Counted from the first letter of the stretch, positions 8,745 to 16,915 are shown. The stretch: DNA of 64,000 nt from Nocardioides rubriscoriae (GCF_008087085.1 NZ_VIYJ01000012.1:1-64000), one strand, 5' to 3'. Notes: a model not told the origin generated them from the letters alone. A program made the numbers and translations.

Positions 8745-10231
8745 CAGGATCCTCCGAGGGTGGTCGAGCCGGACGGGTGGTCGGACGGCACGGACGGGGA
8801 CGGCGGCCTGCTCGAGGACCGGCCACGCTGACCGAGCACGACTGCGACGGCACTGGCCAGCAGCACGGCCGCACCGATCCGGAAGGACCAGCCGAACCCG
8901 GCCGTCGCGGCGGCAGCAGCAGATAGCCCTCCGGCGTCGAGGCCCCGCGCGTGGGCGGTGCCGAGGCTCACCAGTGCGGCGAGCCCGACAGCGCCGCCGA
9001 CCTGCAGCACGGTGTTCTGCAGGCCGCTGGCCAGACCGACCTCTGCCGGCCGGACGTCACTGAGGCCGGCCAGGGTCACGGCGGGTATGGCGAGCCCGTT
9101 GCCGAGACCGAGCACGACCAGCCCGAGCAGGAGGTCGTCCACGTAGCTGCCATCGGCCGTCAGCCGGGACAGCACGGTGAGGCCGGCGCAGGCGACCAGC
9201 AGGCCGGGAGCAAGCACGGATCGGGCGCCGTGGCGACGCGTGGCGGCACTCGAGGCGGCGATGCCGATCACCAGCGCCACGCCGTAGGGCACGTAGGCCA
9301 GGCCGGCCCTCAGCGGCGAGAACCCGAGGACGTCCTGGAGGAAGAGGGTCACGGAGAAGAACGTGGCGAAGAAAGCCGCCATCACGGCCAGCCCGGCGAC
9401 GTACGCCGTGGCGCGGGTGCGGTGCCGTAGGAAACGCAGCGGCACCAGGGGCTCGCGGCTGCTGGCCTCCACGACCATGAAGCCCGCTCCGGCGACCATC
9501 GAGACGACCAGCGGGACCGCCGTCTCGGCGCGGCCCCACCCGGACAAGCCGGCCTCGAGCAGGGCGTAGATCAGGCTGACCAGGCTCGTGGTGGCGAGCG
9601 CCGCACCCGCCCAGTCCGGGCGTCGTCTCACGGGCGCCCGGCTCTCGGCGACCAGGCGCGGGAGCGCCACCAGGCAGAACGCCGCCACGGGCAGGTTGAC
9701 GAAGAAGATCCACCGCCAGCTCGCGAGGTCGGCCAGCACCCCCGAGAGCACCACCCCGGTGGTGCCGCCCAGGGCGGCCAGGCCGCCCCAGATGCTGAAC
9801 GCCCGAGCCCGCTCGGCGGCATCGGTGAACAGCAGGGTCACCATCGACAGCGCGGCTGGCGCGACCGCGGCGGCGCCGAGCCCCTGCACGAACCGGCTGG
9901 CGATCAACGTGCCACCGTCCTGAGCCGCCCCGCAGGCGCCGGAGGCCACCGCGAACAGCAGCACGCCCACCAGGTAGGTGCGTCGCCGCCCGGCCCCGTC
10001 GGCGACCCGACCGCCGAGCAGGAGGAGCCCGCCGAAGGTGATGACGTAGGCGTTGACCACCCACGCCAGCCCGGTCGGGCTCAGGCCCAGGTCACGCTGC
10101 ACCGACGGCAGCGCGACGTTCACCACGGTGTTGTCGAGGACGAGCATGAACTGGACGAGCGCGAGCACGAACAACGCGCGCCACCGCTGGGGATTCGGCT
10201 GCGCGGACGAACCAACGTCCTCCGACTCCAT
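8744..10231 (-). CDS. MFS drug exporter, DHA2 (EmrB/QacA-like)
   Basis: A 495-residue transporter with about 14 hydrophobic helices. The DHA2 signatures are FMLVLDNTVVNVALPSVQRDLG in TM1 (near residues 28-48), GGRVADGAGRRR in the 2-3 loop (near 75-85) and the motif C-type stretch GGTTGVVLSGVLADLASWRWIFFVN (about 155-180). These pumps expel lipophilic drugs using protons. AGAGGTG precedes the ATG. The promoter sits on the far side of a repeated sequence shared with the divergent MarR gene, so MarR-mediated repression is likely. Confidence 0.9.
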   Translation of the reverse strand: MESEDVGSSAQPNPQRWRALFVLALVQFMLVLDNTVVNVALPSVQRDLGLSPTGLAWVVNAYVITFGGLLLLGGRVADGAGRRRTYLVGVLLFAVASGACGAAQDGGTLIASRFVQGLGAAAVAPAALSMVTLLFTDAAERARAFSIWGGLAALGGTTGVVLSGVLADLASWRWIFFVNLPVAAFCLVALPRLVAESRAPVRRRPDWAGAALATTSLVSLIYALLEAGLSGWGRAETAVPLVVSMVAGAGFMVVEASSREPLVPLRFLRHRTRATAYVAGLAVMAAFFATFFSVTLFLQDVLGFSPLRAGLAYVPYGVALVIGIAASSAATRRHGARSVLAPGLLVACAGLTVLSRLTADGSYVDDLLLGLVVLGLGNGLAIPAVTLAGLSDVRPAEVGLASGLQNTVLQVGGAVGLAALVSLGTAHARGLDAGGLSAAAAATAGFGWSFRIGAAVLLASAVAVVLGQRGRSSSRPPSPSVPSDHPSGSTTLGGS

Positions 10232-10250
10232 CGAGCACCTCTTTCCTTCG

Positions 10251-10336
10251 TTGACCCGATCATTGATGTCCTGAAGTAATTGTCACGCTACCCCGATCTT
10301 TGATGTTGTCAACTGTTTCTGTCGTAGCCTGGTGCG
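10251..10336. promoter_or_regulatory. Divergent MFS/MarR promoters with repeated operator
   Basis: Two near-identical 16-base direct repeats occur, CCCGATCATTGATGTC (10255-10270) and CCCGATCTTTGATGTT (10292-10307), matching at 14 of 16 positions with starts 37 bases apart. The MFS promoter on the minus strand reads TTGACA (10307-10312), 16-base spacing, TAGCGT (10285-10290), and the second repeat falls inside it. The MarR promoter on the plus strand has TTGATG (10300-10305), 19-base spacing and TAGCCT (10325-10330), 6 bases before its ATG. TTGA-N5-TCAA (10300-10312) is a short inverted repeat within the second copy. MarR binding is inferred. Confidence 0.6.
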
Positions 10337-10759
10337 ATGCCCACGTCGAAGCGGCTCCACGGACGCCAGGACGCCGAGCTCGTCGGCCTCGTCTTCCAGC
10401 TCACGGATGCGCTGCAGCACCGCTTCGAGTCCGTCGCGGTCCAGCACGGACTGACCCGGCAGCAGGCGACCCTGCTCGGTCTGCTCGAGGAACCGCAGCC
10501 CATGAGTGTGCTCGCCGAGCGGCTGCGCCGCGTCGCCAGCAACATCACCGGGCTGGTCGACCGCCTCGAGCGCCAGGGCCTGGTGACACGCGAACGCAGC
10601 AGCGAGGACCGGCGCGTGATCGTCATCTCCGCCACCCGCGACGGCCGCGACCTCTACGCCCGGTTCGAGAAGGCGCTCTACAGCCAGGACCTCCCCTTCG
10701 CCGCGCTCGACAGCGAGCAGCGAGCCACCCTGCTGTCCCTGCTGCGCCCGCTCGTGTGA
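10337..10759 (+). CDS. MarR-family transcriptional regulator
   Basis: A 140-residue winged-helix regulator. The recognition region is MSVLAERLRRVASNITGLVDRLERQGLV (about 56-84), followed by the MarR wing ERSSEDRRVIVISATRDG (about 86-104). It is divergent from the DHA2 exporter and lactonase-like operon, which it probably represses until a ligand binds. TAGCCT ends 6 bases before the ATG, so the mRNA is probably leaderless. The shared operator repeats also suggest autoregulation. Confidence 0.92.
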   Translation: MPTSKRLHGRQDAELVGLVFQLTDALQHRFESVAVQHGLTRQQATLLGLLEEPQPMSVLAERLRRVASNITGLVDRLERQGLVTRERSSEDRRVIVISATRDGRDLYARFEKALYSQDLPFAALDSEQRATLLSLLRPLV

Positions 10760-10842
10760 GGACACCGGCACCTTCGCCGGCACCCTCACCGGCCCCCTCG
10801 CCGGCCCCGCGCCGCCGCTCCCCGAGGCGCGCCCACGCATCC

Positions 10843-10883
10843 TGCGTGGTGCTCGACCGGCGATCGCCGAGCAGCACCACGCA
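10843..10883. terminator. Long hairpin upstream of the ion channel gene
   Basis: TGCGTGGTGCT (10843-10853) and AGCACCACGCA (10873-10883) form an 11-bp perfect stem. The loop holds a 12-base palindrome, CGGCGATCGCCG (10858-10869). It can terminate the MarR transcript or act as an attenuator. Its last base coincides with an ATG (10883) in frame with the channel gene, which argues for the later GTG start. Confidence 0.5.
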
Positions 10884-10915
10884 TGCCGACGCCCGATCGG
10901 GGCAGAGACCCTGCC

Positions 10916-11554
10916 GTGACGACGTCTCGGGTCAAGCGGTGGGAAGCCCGCACGGAGGTCCCCCTCGTGCTGTTGGCGGTCGCGTTCCTGGTCGCCTACG
11001 CGTGGCCGGTGCTCGACCCGCGGCTGGACTCCTCCGTCGAGACCGCACTGGCGGTCACCTCGTGGACCGTCTGGGTCGTCTTCGCACTCGACTTCGCCGT
11101 CCGGCTCGTCCTGGCCGACCAGCGAGGGTCCTACGCAAGACGTCACTGGTACGACGTCGCCCTGATCGCGTTGCCGATGCTGCGACCCCTGCGCCTGCTG
11201 CGCCTGCTGGCGCTGGCCCGGATGCTCAACCGGGGCTTCGCCGGCACGGTCGCGGGCCGCGTCACCAGCTATGTCGTCGGCACGGCGGTGGCCGCGGTGG
11301 GTCTGGCAGCCCTGGCGGTCCTCGACGCCGAGCGCGACGCACCGGGCGCGACGATCACGACGTTCGGCGACGCACTGTGGTGGGCGACCACGACCCTGAC
11401 CACCGTGGGGTACGGCGACCTCTACCCGGTCACCACCACCGGCCGGCTGGTCGCCGTGGCACTGATGCTCACCGGCCTCGCGGTCCTCGGGACCATCACC
11501 GCCTCCGCGGCTACGTGGTTCGTCTCGCAGGCGCCTGCGCGTCACCACGACTAG
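10916..11554 (+). CDS. Voltage-gated-type potassium channel
   Basis: A 212-residue single-subunit channel of the six-helix class. It has hydrophobic helices S1-S3, then an S4-like segment with regularly spaced arginines (RPLRLLRLLALARML, about residues 90-104). The pore helix ends in the potassium selectivity filter TTVGYGD (about 162-168), and S6 follows. A short tail ends APARHHD, and no RCK domain is present. Starts are ATG 10883 or GTG 10916. I prefer 10916 because GGGGCAGAGA precedes it and because 10883 lies at the base of a strong hairpin. Confidence 0.88.
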   Translation: MTTSRVKRWEARTEVPLVLLAVAFLVAYAWPVLDPRLDSSVETALAVTSWTVWVVFALDFAVRLVLADQRGSYARRHWYDVALIALPMLRPLRLLRLLALARMLNRGFAGTVAGRVTSYVVGTAVAAVGLAALAVLDAERDAPGATITTFGDALWWATTTLTTVGYGDLYPVTTTGRLVAVALMLTGLAVLGTITASAATWFVSQAPARHHD

Positions 11555-11609
11555 AGACCTCGTCCCGGGCGCGCCGTACGCGCGCAGGCACGGACGCCAG
11601 GGCACTGGG

Positions 11610-12815
11610 CCGGCCGGAAGACCCGAAAACGACCTCGGCTACGCCGGCCTGCGCGCGGCGCTCGACCTCGAGTCCGACGGCGCACCCGAGCTGCTGTCCC
11701 TGGCCACCGCCACGGTCGCCCTGCTGGGCCACCTGTCGCGTGACCGCCCCCTCCTGGTGGTCGTCGACGACCTCCAGTGGGTCGACCGCGCGAGCCTGCT
11801 GCTGCTCAGCGTGGTGGCTCGACGGCTCGGCGGCCGCGCCGTCGCGCTCCTGCTGGCCCAGCGCTCGGGCCACGAGACGTTCTTCGACCGGGCGTCGATC
11901 CCCACCCTGGAGCTGTCGCCCCTCTCCGCCGACGACGCGGCCGCCCTCCTGCGGGCCAGCTACCCCCACGTGCATCCCTCGGTGGGCCAGCGGGTCGTCG
12001 CCGAGGCGGGCGGCAACCCGTTGGCCCTGATCGAGCTGCCCCGAGGACTGACCACCACCCAGGAGGGAGACGGCCGCCGACACCCTGCCGGCGACCCTGC
12101 CGCACAGCGTGCGGCTGCGACGGCTCTTCGACTCCCGGATCGCAGCGCTCCCCGGACCCAGCAGGCGGCTGCTGCTCCTCGCGGCGCTGCACCACGGGGA
12201 CGACGCGGCGTTGGTGCAGATCTTCGCCGGGTCCGCGGCCCAGCTCGCCCTCTGCGAGGTCGCCGGCCTCGTGACGGTGCACCCCGACCCGCAACGGCTG
12301 CGCTTCAGCCACCCGCTCGTGCGGGCGGCGGTCGTCGACCAGGCCAGCGACCCCGAACGTCGTGCGGCCCACCGCCGCCTGGCCGACCTGGCGCGCGACC
12401 GTCACGTCCGGGACCTCGCCGACCTGTCGACGGGACCGGCGCAGGCCCGGCGGCTGGCCGCCGCGGCGTACCTCGGCGCCAACGTCACCGGGAGCCTGGC
12501 CGGTGCGTCCGCGCTGCTCGCGCGCGCCCGTACGGCGGACCCGGACGCGACCGGCACGCTGCAGATGGCCACCGCGGCGGCGGCGCACCTGCTCAACACC
12601 GACGGTGACGTGGACACCGCGCACCGCATGCTGCTCGGCGCCCTGGTCCCCTCGCCTGCCGACCCTGCGAGCCCGACCTCCGACCTCCACCTGTGTCCCT
12701 ACTGCCAGCAGGAGTTCGCGGACGCCGACGACCTGCGCCACCACCTCGAGGTGGTGGTCAACAACGCGGTGCACATGTTGATGCTGGTGTGCGCCTTCGG
12801 CGGTCGCGAGGACCT
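11610..12815 (+). pseudogene. Remnant of a large LuxR-type AAA ATPase regulator
   Basis: Two frames together resemble the middle of LAL-type regulators. Frame one (from about 11616) reads GYAGLRAALDLES, then the Walker B-like LLVVVDDLQWVD, and continues to GGNPLALIELPRG. Frame two (from about 12070) continues with the expected RLRRLFDSRIAALP and RFSHPLVRAAV. The frame change lies near 12060-12070. The P-loop N-terminus and the C-terminal HTH are both absent, so the gene is truncated at both ends as well as frameshifted. An odd Cys/His stretch (LCPYCQQEF...RHH) occurs near 12690-12750. Its loss probably predates or accompanied the IS insertion next door. Confidence 0.8.
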
Positions 12816-12926
12816 GGACACGGGCGCAGATCGACACGATCAGCAAGGGATGGTGGGTGCTGCTGGTGACCGGGCTGGTCAGCCTGGTGGCCGGCGCCCT
12901 GGCCGCGTCGCCGGCTGACCAGCCGC
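12816..12926 (+). pseudogene. Remnant of a small membrane protein
   Basis: A frame different from the LuxR remnant reads RAQIDTISKGWWVLLVTGLV, followed by SLVAGALAAS. This is a charged-to-hydrophobic pattern like the N-terminus of HdeD/DUF308 membrane proteins. It runs directly into the IS. Joining the two sides of the IS does not restore a recognisable protein, so I read it as a decayed fragment. Family assignment is tentative. Confidence 0.35.
12919..12926. repeat. Target-site duplication, left copy
   Basis: CCAGCCGC lies directly outside the left terminal repeat and is repeated exactly at 15168-15175. Eight bases is a usual duplication length for IS256/mutator-type transposases. Confidence 0.8.
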
Positions 12927-13000
12927 CCCCCCTTACGATTTCAGTGAGATAAGCGGGTGGCGCATTGCCGCAACTGCGACAGTCCGGCACAGTCCCTCTC

Positions 13001-13738
13001 GTGACGTCGCACCCCCGCTGGCTTGCTCGCCACCTGGACGGCGAGCGGGACATGGTGTGGCACGAACTGCGCCAGCTCGGTGCTCAGGTGCGCGACCCCA
13101 AGTTCGCCGACGAGGCTCAAGCGGTCTGTGACGAGATGGCCCGCCGGGCGCGCCGCAACATCGAGGTGCTCATCGAGCGGTTGCTCGAGCAGGGCTACCG
13201 GTTCCACGAGAACGACGACGACGGCACACCCGTCCAACCCTTGACCGGCCCGGGGCCAGACACGGAGGACTTCGTCGCCTGGCTTGACCAGACCTTCGGT
13301 CCCGTCCCGATGGTGTTGTCGTCGTGGGTGCGCATCGTCGGCGACGTGTGGATGGTCGGCACCCACCCCGACTGGGAGACCTCGGCCGCGTCGGACCCGC
13401 TCGTCGTCGAGGTAGCGGGCTTGCGCTACCCCAGGGACGACGTCCGCCCGTACTTGCTCGACGAGTTCGAGCAGTGGCGCGAGTACCCGGAGGGCAGGCC
13501 GTTCCAGCTGCCCGTCGCGCCGGACCACCTGCACAAGAACAACGTCAGCGGTGGTGCGCCGTATGGCCTTGTCCTTCCTGACGCCTGCGCCGACGCACTC
13601 ATGGTCACCGACACGGCGACGTCGTTCGTCTCGTACCTCCAGAGGGTGTTTGACACCGGTGGCTTCCCCCGGTCGAGCGGGCACGACCGGCAGTGGGCCG
13701 TGACGCGAGCGCTCGCGTCTGGTCTCGAGCCGGTCTGA
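13001..13738 (+). CDS. IS passenger gene, SMI1/KNR4-like (tentative)
   Basis: A 245-residue acidic cytosolic protein lying wholly between the terminal repeats. It has a helical N-terminus (LDGERDMVWHELRQLGAQ), then FGPVPMVLSSWVRIVGDVWM and GTHPDWE...DPLVVEV near residues 95-130. This is the pattern I associate with SMI1/KNR4-like proteins. Later come LHKNNVSGGAPYG and a YLQRVFDTGGFP tail. No catalytic motif is seen. GTG 13001 is preferred over TTG 12965, which lies next to the terminal repeat. It converges on the transposase with 14 bases between the stops. If SMI1-like, it could be an immunity or accessory protein; the function is unknown. Confidence 0.6.
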   Translation: MTSHPRWLARHLDGERDMVWHELRQLGAQVRDPKFADEAQAVCDEMARRARRNIEVLIERLLEQGYRFHENDDDGTPVQPLTGPGPDTEDFVAWLDQTFGPVPMVLSSWVRIVGDVWMVGTHPDWETSAASDPLVVEVAGLRYPRDDVRPYLLDEFEQWREYPEGRPFQLPVAPDHLHKNNVSGGAPYGLVLPDACADALMVTDTATSFVSYLQRVFDTGGFPRSSGHDRQWAVTRALASGLEPV

Positions 13739-13752
13739 CCAGCCGCCAACCC

Positions 13753-15114
13753 TCAGAAGTCGATTCCGACCGGCTCCGCCTCCTGCTGTGCGACCGCGCC
13801 AGCGGACGCTGCGGGCTTGGGTGGCTGGCCGGTCTTCTTCCGCGCTGCGTTGCGCAGCTCCTTCGCGGCCTTCTCCGCTGGGGTGGACCATAGGCTGTAG
13901 GTGCGCTGCTGGCTGGTCTTCGGTCCCCACGAGTCGTACAAGGCGCGGTAGCGGCGCGACGGCATGCCCGCGTGCTTGGCGAGGTGGGCGCGGATGTCGA
14001 TGGCGTAGACGCCGGCGTCGTCGGCACGTAGATGGGCCAGCCGGACCAGCTCTAGCAGGAGGTCCATGCGAGCTCGGTTTCGGAAGGTCCAGCGGCGCGA
14101 CTCGAGCACCGCGCGGACGCGGCGGATGGGCTCCTCGATGGCGCCGTTGCCGTACACCGGCGGCAGGCTCGGTCGGCGGTCGGTCTGGGCGCGCATCCGG
14201 CGCCGCCAGTACGCCACCCACTTGCGGCCGTTCGCCGCCGCGGGGTGGTCGGTGACGGCGGCGTCGAACGCGTCCCAGCCGGCTCGGGACTGGAGCGCGG
14301 CGTGCAGGAGCTCCCAGAGCGGGTCGTCGTACTCGACGCCGTCCTTGCGGAGCGCCTGGCGGCCCTTCTCGATGATGTGGAACTCGCACAGCTGGATGGG
14401 CACGGCGTTCTTGCCGCGGCCCCAGTGCCGCTGAACCGCCCCGATGATGCCGTAGTCGCGGTCACAGACCACCGACAGCGGCCGGCCGGGCAGGCTGGCC
14501 AGGAACTCCTCCCAGGCTGGGCCGTCGTTCGTCGGAGCGGCCGCGAGCTTCCACAGCCGGCCGTTCTCGCCGTCCTTGTCGTAGCCGTACGCCGCCAGCA
14601 CGCTGAACAGGTCGAAGGTCTGTCCAGAGCGGTTGTTGGTCCAGATGAACCGGGTGCTGTCCAGGACGAGCACGGCTGGCCACTCGGTCTCCTGGTGGCG
14701 GGCTGCGACCACGGGCACGAAGTCGGCCATCCACTCCGCGACTGTCTGCCCGTTCACGACTTCCCGCAGTGCCGCGGTCTTGCCGACGTTGGCGGTCATC
14801 CGGACACGCTTCGCTGCGTCGGTGTAGCTCATCCCACGGCCCAGGTTCACCAGCGCGGTCGCGACCTCGCGCACCAGGTACTCGAACTCCGCAGGTGCGC
14901 CCGGTCCCTGGTGCGCCTCGAGATGGTTCTCGCACTCGACGCAGGTCCCGTCGAGCGCGCGTGTCCTGCTCATCGCACCCAGGAACCGGTGGTAGCTGTT
15001 GTCCGGGCTGATGCACCGCCACCGCTGCCGTTCCCTGCCACCGGTCCGCTGGACCCCGTCCCGTACGACTCGCGCGTCGGTGTGGCCGCGGGGGCAGGCC
15101 GGCGAGCTGGACAC
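13753..15114 (-). CDS. IS256-like (mutator/MULE) DDE transposase
   Basis: A 453-residue transposase. The N-terminus has Cys/His pairs resembling zinc ribbons (CPRGH...RWRC at 7-34, CVEC at 58-61). The catalytic core shows D152 in LVLDSTRF, D218 in VVCDRDYGIIG and a C243-x2-H246 motif (LCEFHI). E327 or E328 follows in YGNGAIEEPIRR. This D-D-CxxH-E order is characteristic of mutator-type/IS256-group enzymes. The frame is intact to a Gln/Glu-rich tail, so the element may be active. It is the only transposase within the 24-bp terminal repeats. Confidence 0.85.
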   Translation of the reverse strand: MSSSPACPRGHTDARVVRDGVQRTGGRERQRWRCISPDNSYHRFLGAMSRTRALDGTCVECENHLEAHQGPGAPAEFEYLVREVATALVNLGRGMSYTDAAKRVRMTANVGKTAALREVVNGQTVAEWMADFVPVVAARHQETEWPAVLVLDSTRFIWTNNRSGQTFDLFSVLAAYGYDKDGENGRLWKLAAAPTNDGPAWEEFLASLPGRPLSVVCDRDYGIIGAVQRHWGRGKNAVPIQLCEFHIIEKGRQALRKDGVEYDDPLWELLHAALQSRAGWDAFDAAVTDHPAAANGRKWVAYWRRRMRAQTDRRPSLPPVYGNGAIEEPIRRVRAVLESRRWTFRNRARMDLLLELVRLAHLRADDAGVYAIDIRAHLAKHAGMPSRRYRALYDSWGPKTSQQRTYSLWSTPAEKAAKELRNAARKKTGQPPKPAASAGAVAQQEAEPVGIDF

Positions 15115-15167
15115 GAACTCAGGGTCGCACGAACCGCCGACTCATCTCACTGAAATCGTAAGGGGGG

Positions 15168-15175
15168 CCAGCCGC
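15168..15175. repeat. Target-site duplication, right copy
   Basis: CCAGCCGC immediately outside the right terminal repeat, identical to 12919-12926. Confidence 0.8.
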
Positions 15176-15273
15176 TGAGCCGCGTCGGTCAGCACGATGC
15201 TCCCGCACCACCGTCAGCGGCCACCGTCACGTCGAAGGCGTCCCACTCACGACCCGGCCGTGGTCGACGCGAC

Positions 15274-15304
15274 TTGACTTCAAGTGCACTTGAGTTTGCA
15301 GCAT
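15274..15304 (+). promoter_or_regulatory. MerR/SoxR-type promoter of the transketolase genes
   Basis: TTGACT (15274-15279) is followed by a perfect 14-base palindrome, TCAAGTGCACTTGA (15280-15293), and then a 19-base-spaced CAGCAT (15299-15304). A palindrome between an over-spaced -35/-10 pair is the hallmark of MerR-family promoters, and this sequence closely resembles SoxR/MerR sites of actinobacteria. No merR gene lies in the adjacent DNA. The IS inserted about 100 bases upstream. Confidence 0.6.
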
Positions 15305-15311
15305 CGCCGCC

Positions 15312-16013
15312 ATGACGCGATCCCTGGATGCCCTGACCCGCACGACCGGCTACGACGACCTACCCGGCCTGATGAGCCTGATGACCGGTGACGAGAAGCA
15401 CTCCCCCGCCGCGACCTCGACCCTCGACGTGCTGTGGGTCCTCTACGACCGGGTCCTGAGGGTCTCTCCCGACACGGTCGACGACCCGTCTCGTGACCGC
15501 TTCTACCTCTCGAAGGGTCACGGTCCGATGGCCTACTACGCGACGCTGGCCGCCCAGGGGTTCTTCCCGGTCTCGTGGCTGCCGGCGTGGGCGACCTGGG
15601 ACTCACCCCTCGGCCACCACCCGGACCGCGTCCTGGTGCCGGGGGTGGAGATCTCGAGCGGCTCGCTCGGCCACGGGTTGCCACTCGCCCTGGGATCCGC
15701 ACTCGGGCTCCGGGCGCAGGACCTCGACTCGCGGGTCGTGGTGCTGGTCGGTGACGCAGAGCTGGACGAGGGGAGCAACCAGGAGGCACGTGAGCTGGCC
15801 GGGGCCTGGGGCCTGGACCGGCTCACCGCGGTCGTGATCGACAACCGGTCGTCGACGTGGAACGAGCCGGGCCTCGTCGCGCGCCGCTTCGAGACCGAGG
15901 GCTGGGCCGTGACGACGGTCGACGGACGGGATCACGCCCAGCTGGAGGCGACCCTGAGCCGCCGGGTGCCCGGGCGTCCGACGGCCGTCGTGGCGCAGTT
16001 GGAGCCGAAGTGA
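15312..16013 (+). CDS. Transketolase, N-terminal (TPP-binding) subunit
   Basis: A 233-residue protein equal to the first half of a transketolase. It has FYLSKGHGPMAYYATLAAQG near 64-83, GSLGHGLPLALG near 117-128 and the thiamine-diphosphate motif GDAELDEGSNQE (147-158). With the next gene it forms a two-subunit transketolase-like enzyme that moves two-carbon ketol units. Such split forms are often assigned to specialised sugar pathways rather than the central pentose cycle. Stop and next start overlap (GTGA), which favours equimolar synthesis. Expression is probably under a MerR-type promoter. Confidence 0.88.
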   Translation: MTRSLDALTRTTGYDDLPGLMSLMTGDEKHSPAATSTLDVLWVLYDRVLRVSPDTVDDPSRDRFYLSKGHGPMAYYATLAAQGFFPVSWLPAWATWDSPLGHHPDRVLVPGVEISSGSLGHGLPLALGSALGLRAQDLDSRVVVLVGDAELDEGSNQEARELAGAWGLDRLTAVVIDNRSSTWNEPGLVARRFETEGWAVTTVDGRDHAQLEATLSRRVPGRPTAVVAQLEPK

Positions 16014-16915
16014 CGACCCCTCGAGAGGCCTTCGCCCGCACGGCCGGCCAGCTGGTCGACGACGACGGGTCGATGGCGCTCGTCTACGCCGAGATCAGCG
16101 GCCAGTACTTCGCCGACGTCGAGCGCCGCCATCCCCGACGGGTGGTCAACGTCGGCATCCGCGAGCAGCTGATGGTCAGCGTCGGCGCGGGCCTGGCTCT
16201 CACCGGCCTGCGCCCGATCGTGCACACCTTCGCCTCCTTCCTGGTCGAACGAGCCTTCGAGCAGGTCAAGCTCGGGTTCAACCACCAAGACGTCGGCGGT
16301 GTCCTGGTCGGCTCGGCCGGATCCTTCGACATCGCCAGCGGGGGCCGGACCCATCAGTCCCCCGGGGACGTCGCCCTCGTCGACACCCTGGCCGGCTGGG
16401 CCGTCCACGTGCCAGGCACGGCCACCGAGGTCGAGGAGGCGACCCGACTGGCGGTGGCCGGGTCGGGGAGGGACTACATCCGCGTCGTCGAGCAGCAGAA
16501 CCAGGTGTCGTACCCCGTCCGACCGGGCCGCTTCCACGTCGTACGGCGAGGGTCGGGCCCGGTGGTCGTCGCCGTGGGACCCACCCTGTCGACGGTGCTG
16601 ACGGCCACGACCGACCTCGACGTGACCGTCCTGTACGCCAACGTCGTGCGGCCCTTCGACCACCGGACGCTGCGCGCCGTGGCGGGCGGGACCCCGGAGG
16701 TCGTGCTCATCGAGCCGTACCTCGCCGGGACCTCGGCGCGGCTGGTCGCGGAGACCTTCGTCGACGTGCCGCACCGGCTGCTGTCGCTGGGAGTCGGCCG
16801 AGAGGAGCTGCGTCGCTACGGGATGCCCGAGGACCACATCGCCTCGCACGGGCTGGACGTCGTGGGCGTGCGTCGCGCGGTCGTGGCCTGGACGGGTGGG
16901 CAGGGGCCGGCATGA
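16010..16915 (+). CDS. Transketolase, C-terminal subunit
   Basis: A 301-residue partner carrying the pyrimidine-binding and C-terminal domains. The landmarks are RVVNVGIREQLMVSVGAGLA near 41-60 (the conserved Glu that activates thiamine), HTFASFLVERAFEQVK near 70-85, GRTHQSPGDVA near 107-117 and a Rossmann-like C-terminal domain. The GTG start at 16010 overlaps the upstream TGA. Longer in-frame sequence back to 15857 lies within the first subunit gene and is not likely to be translated. Confidence 0.87.
   Translation: MTTPREAFARTAGQLVDDDGSMALVYAEISGQYFADVERRHPRRVVNVGIREQLMVSVGAGLALTGLRPIVHTFASFLVERAFEQVKLGFNHQDVGGVLVGSAGSFDIASGGRTHQSPGDVALVDTLAGWAVHVPGTATEVEEATRLAVAGSGRDYIRVVEQQNQVSYPVRPGRFHVVRRGSGPVVVAVGPTLSTVLTATTDLDVTVLYANVVRPFDHRTLRAVAGGTPEVVLIEPYLAGTSARLVAETFVDVPHRLLSLGVGREELRRYGMPEDHIASHGLDVVGVRRAVVAWTGGQGPA

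Larger units (their letters stand above)
12927..15167 (-). mobile_element. Complete IS256-like (mutator-type) insertion sequence with passenger gene
   Basis: A 2241-base element bounded by 24-bp perfect terminal inverted repeats. The left repeat (12927-12950) begins CCCCCCTTACGATTTC and the right repeat (15144-15167) ends GAAATCGTAAGGGGGG. Eight-base target duplications (CCAGCCGC) flank it. It carries a minus-strand transposase (13753-15114) and a convergent plus-strand passenger (13001-13738). Intact ends, exact duplications and an open transposase suggest recent insertion. It landed in the LuxR/membrane-protein wreckage, 106 bases upstream of the transketolase promoter. Confidence 0.9.

Noticed and set aside
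12690..12750. Stand-alone zinc-finger protein (CPYC...HH)
   Set aside because: It is in frame with the frameshifted LuxR remnant and has no start or ribosome site of its own.
15857..16009. N-terminal extension of the second transketolase subunit
   Set aside because: It lies wholly inside the first subunit gene in another frame. The GTGA overlap at 16010 is the natural start.
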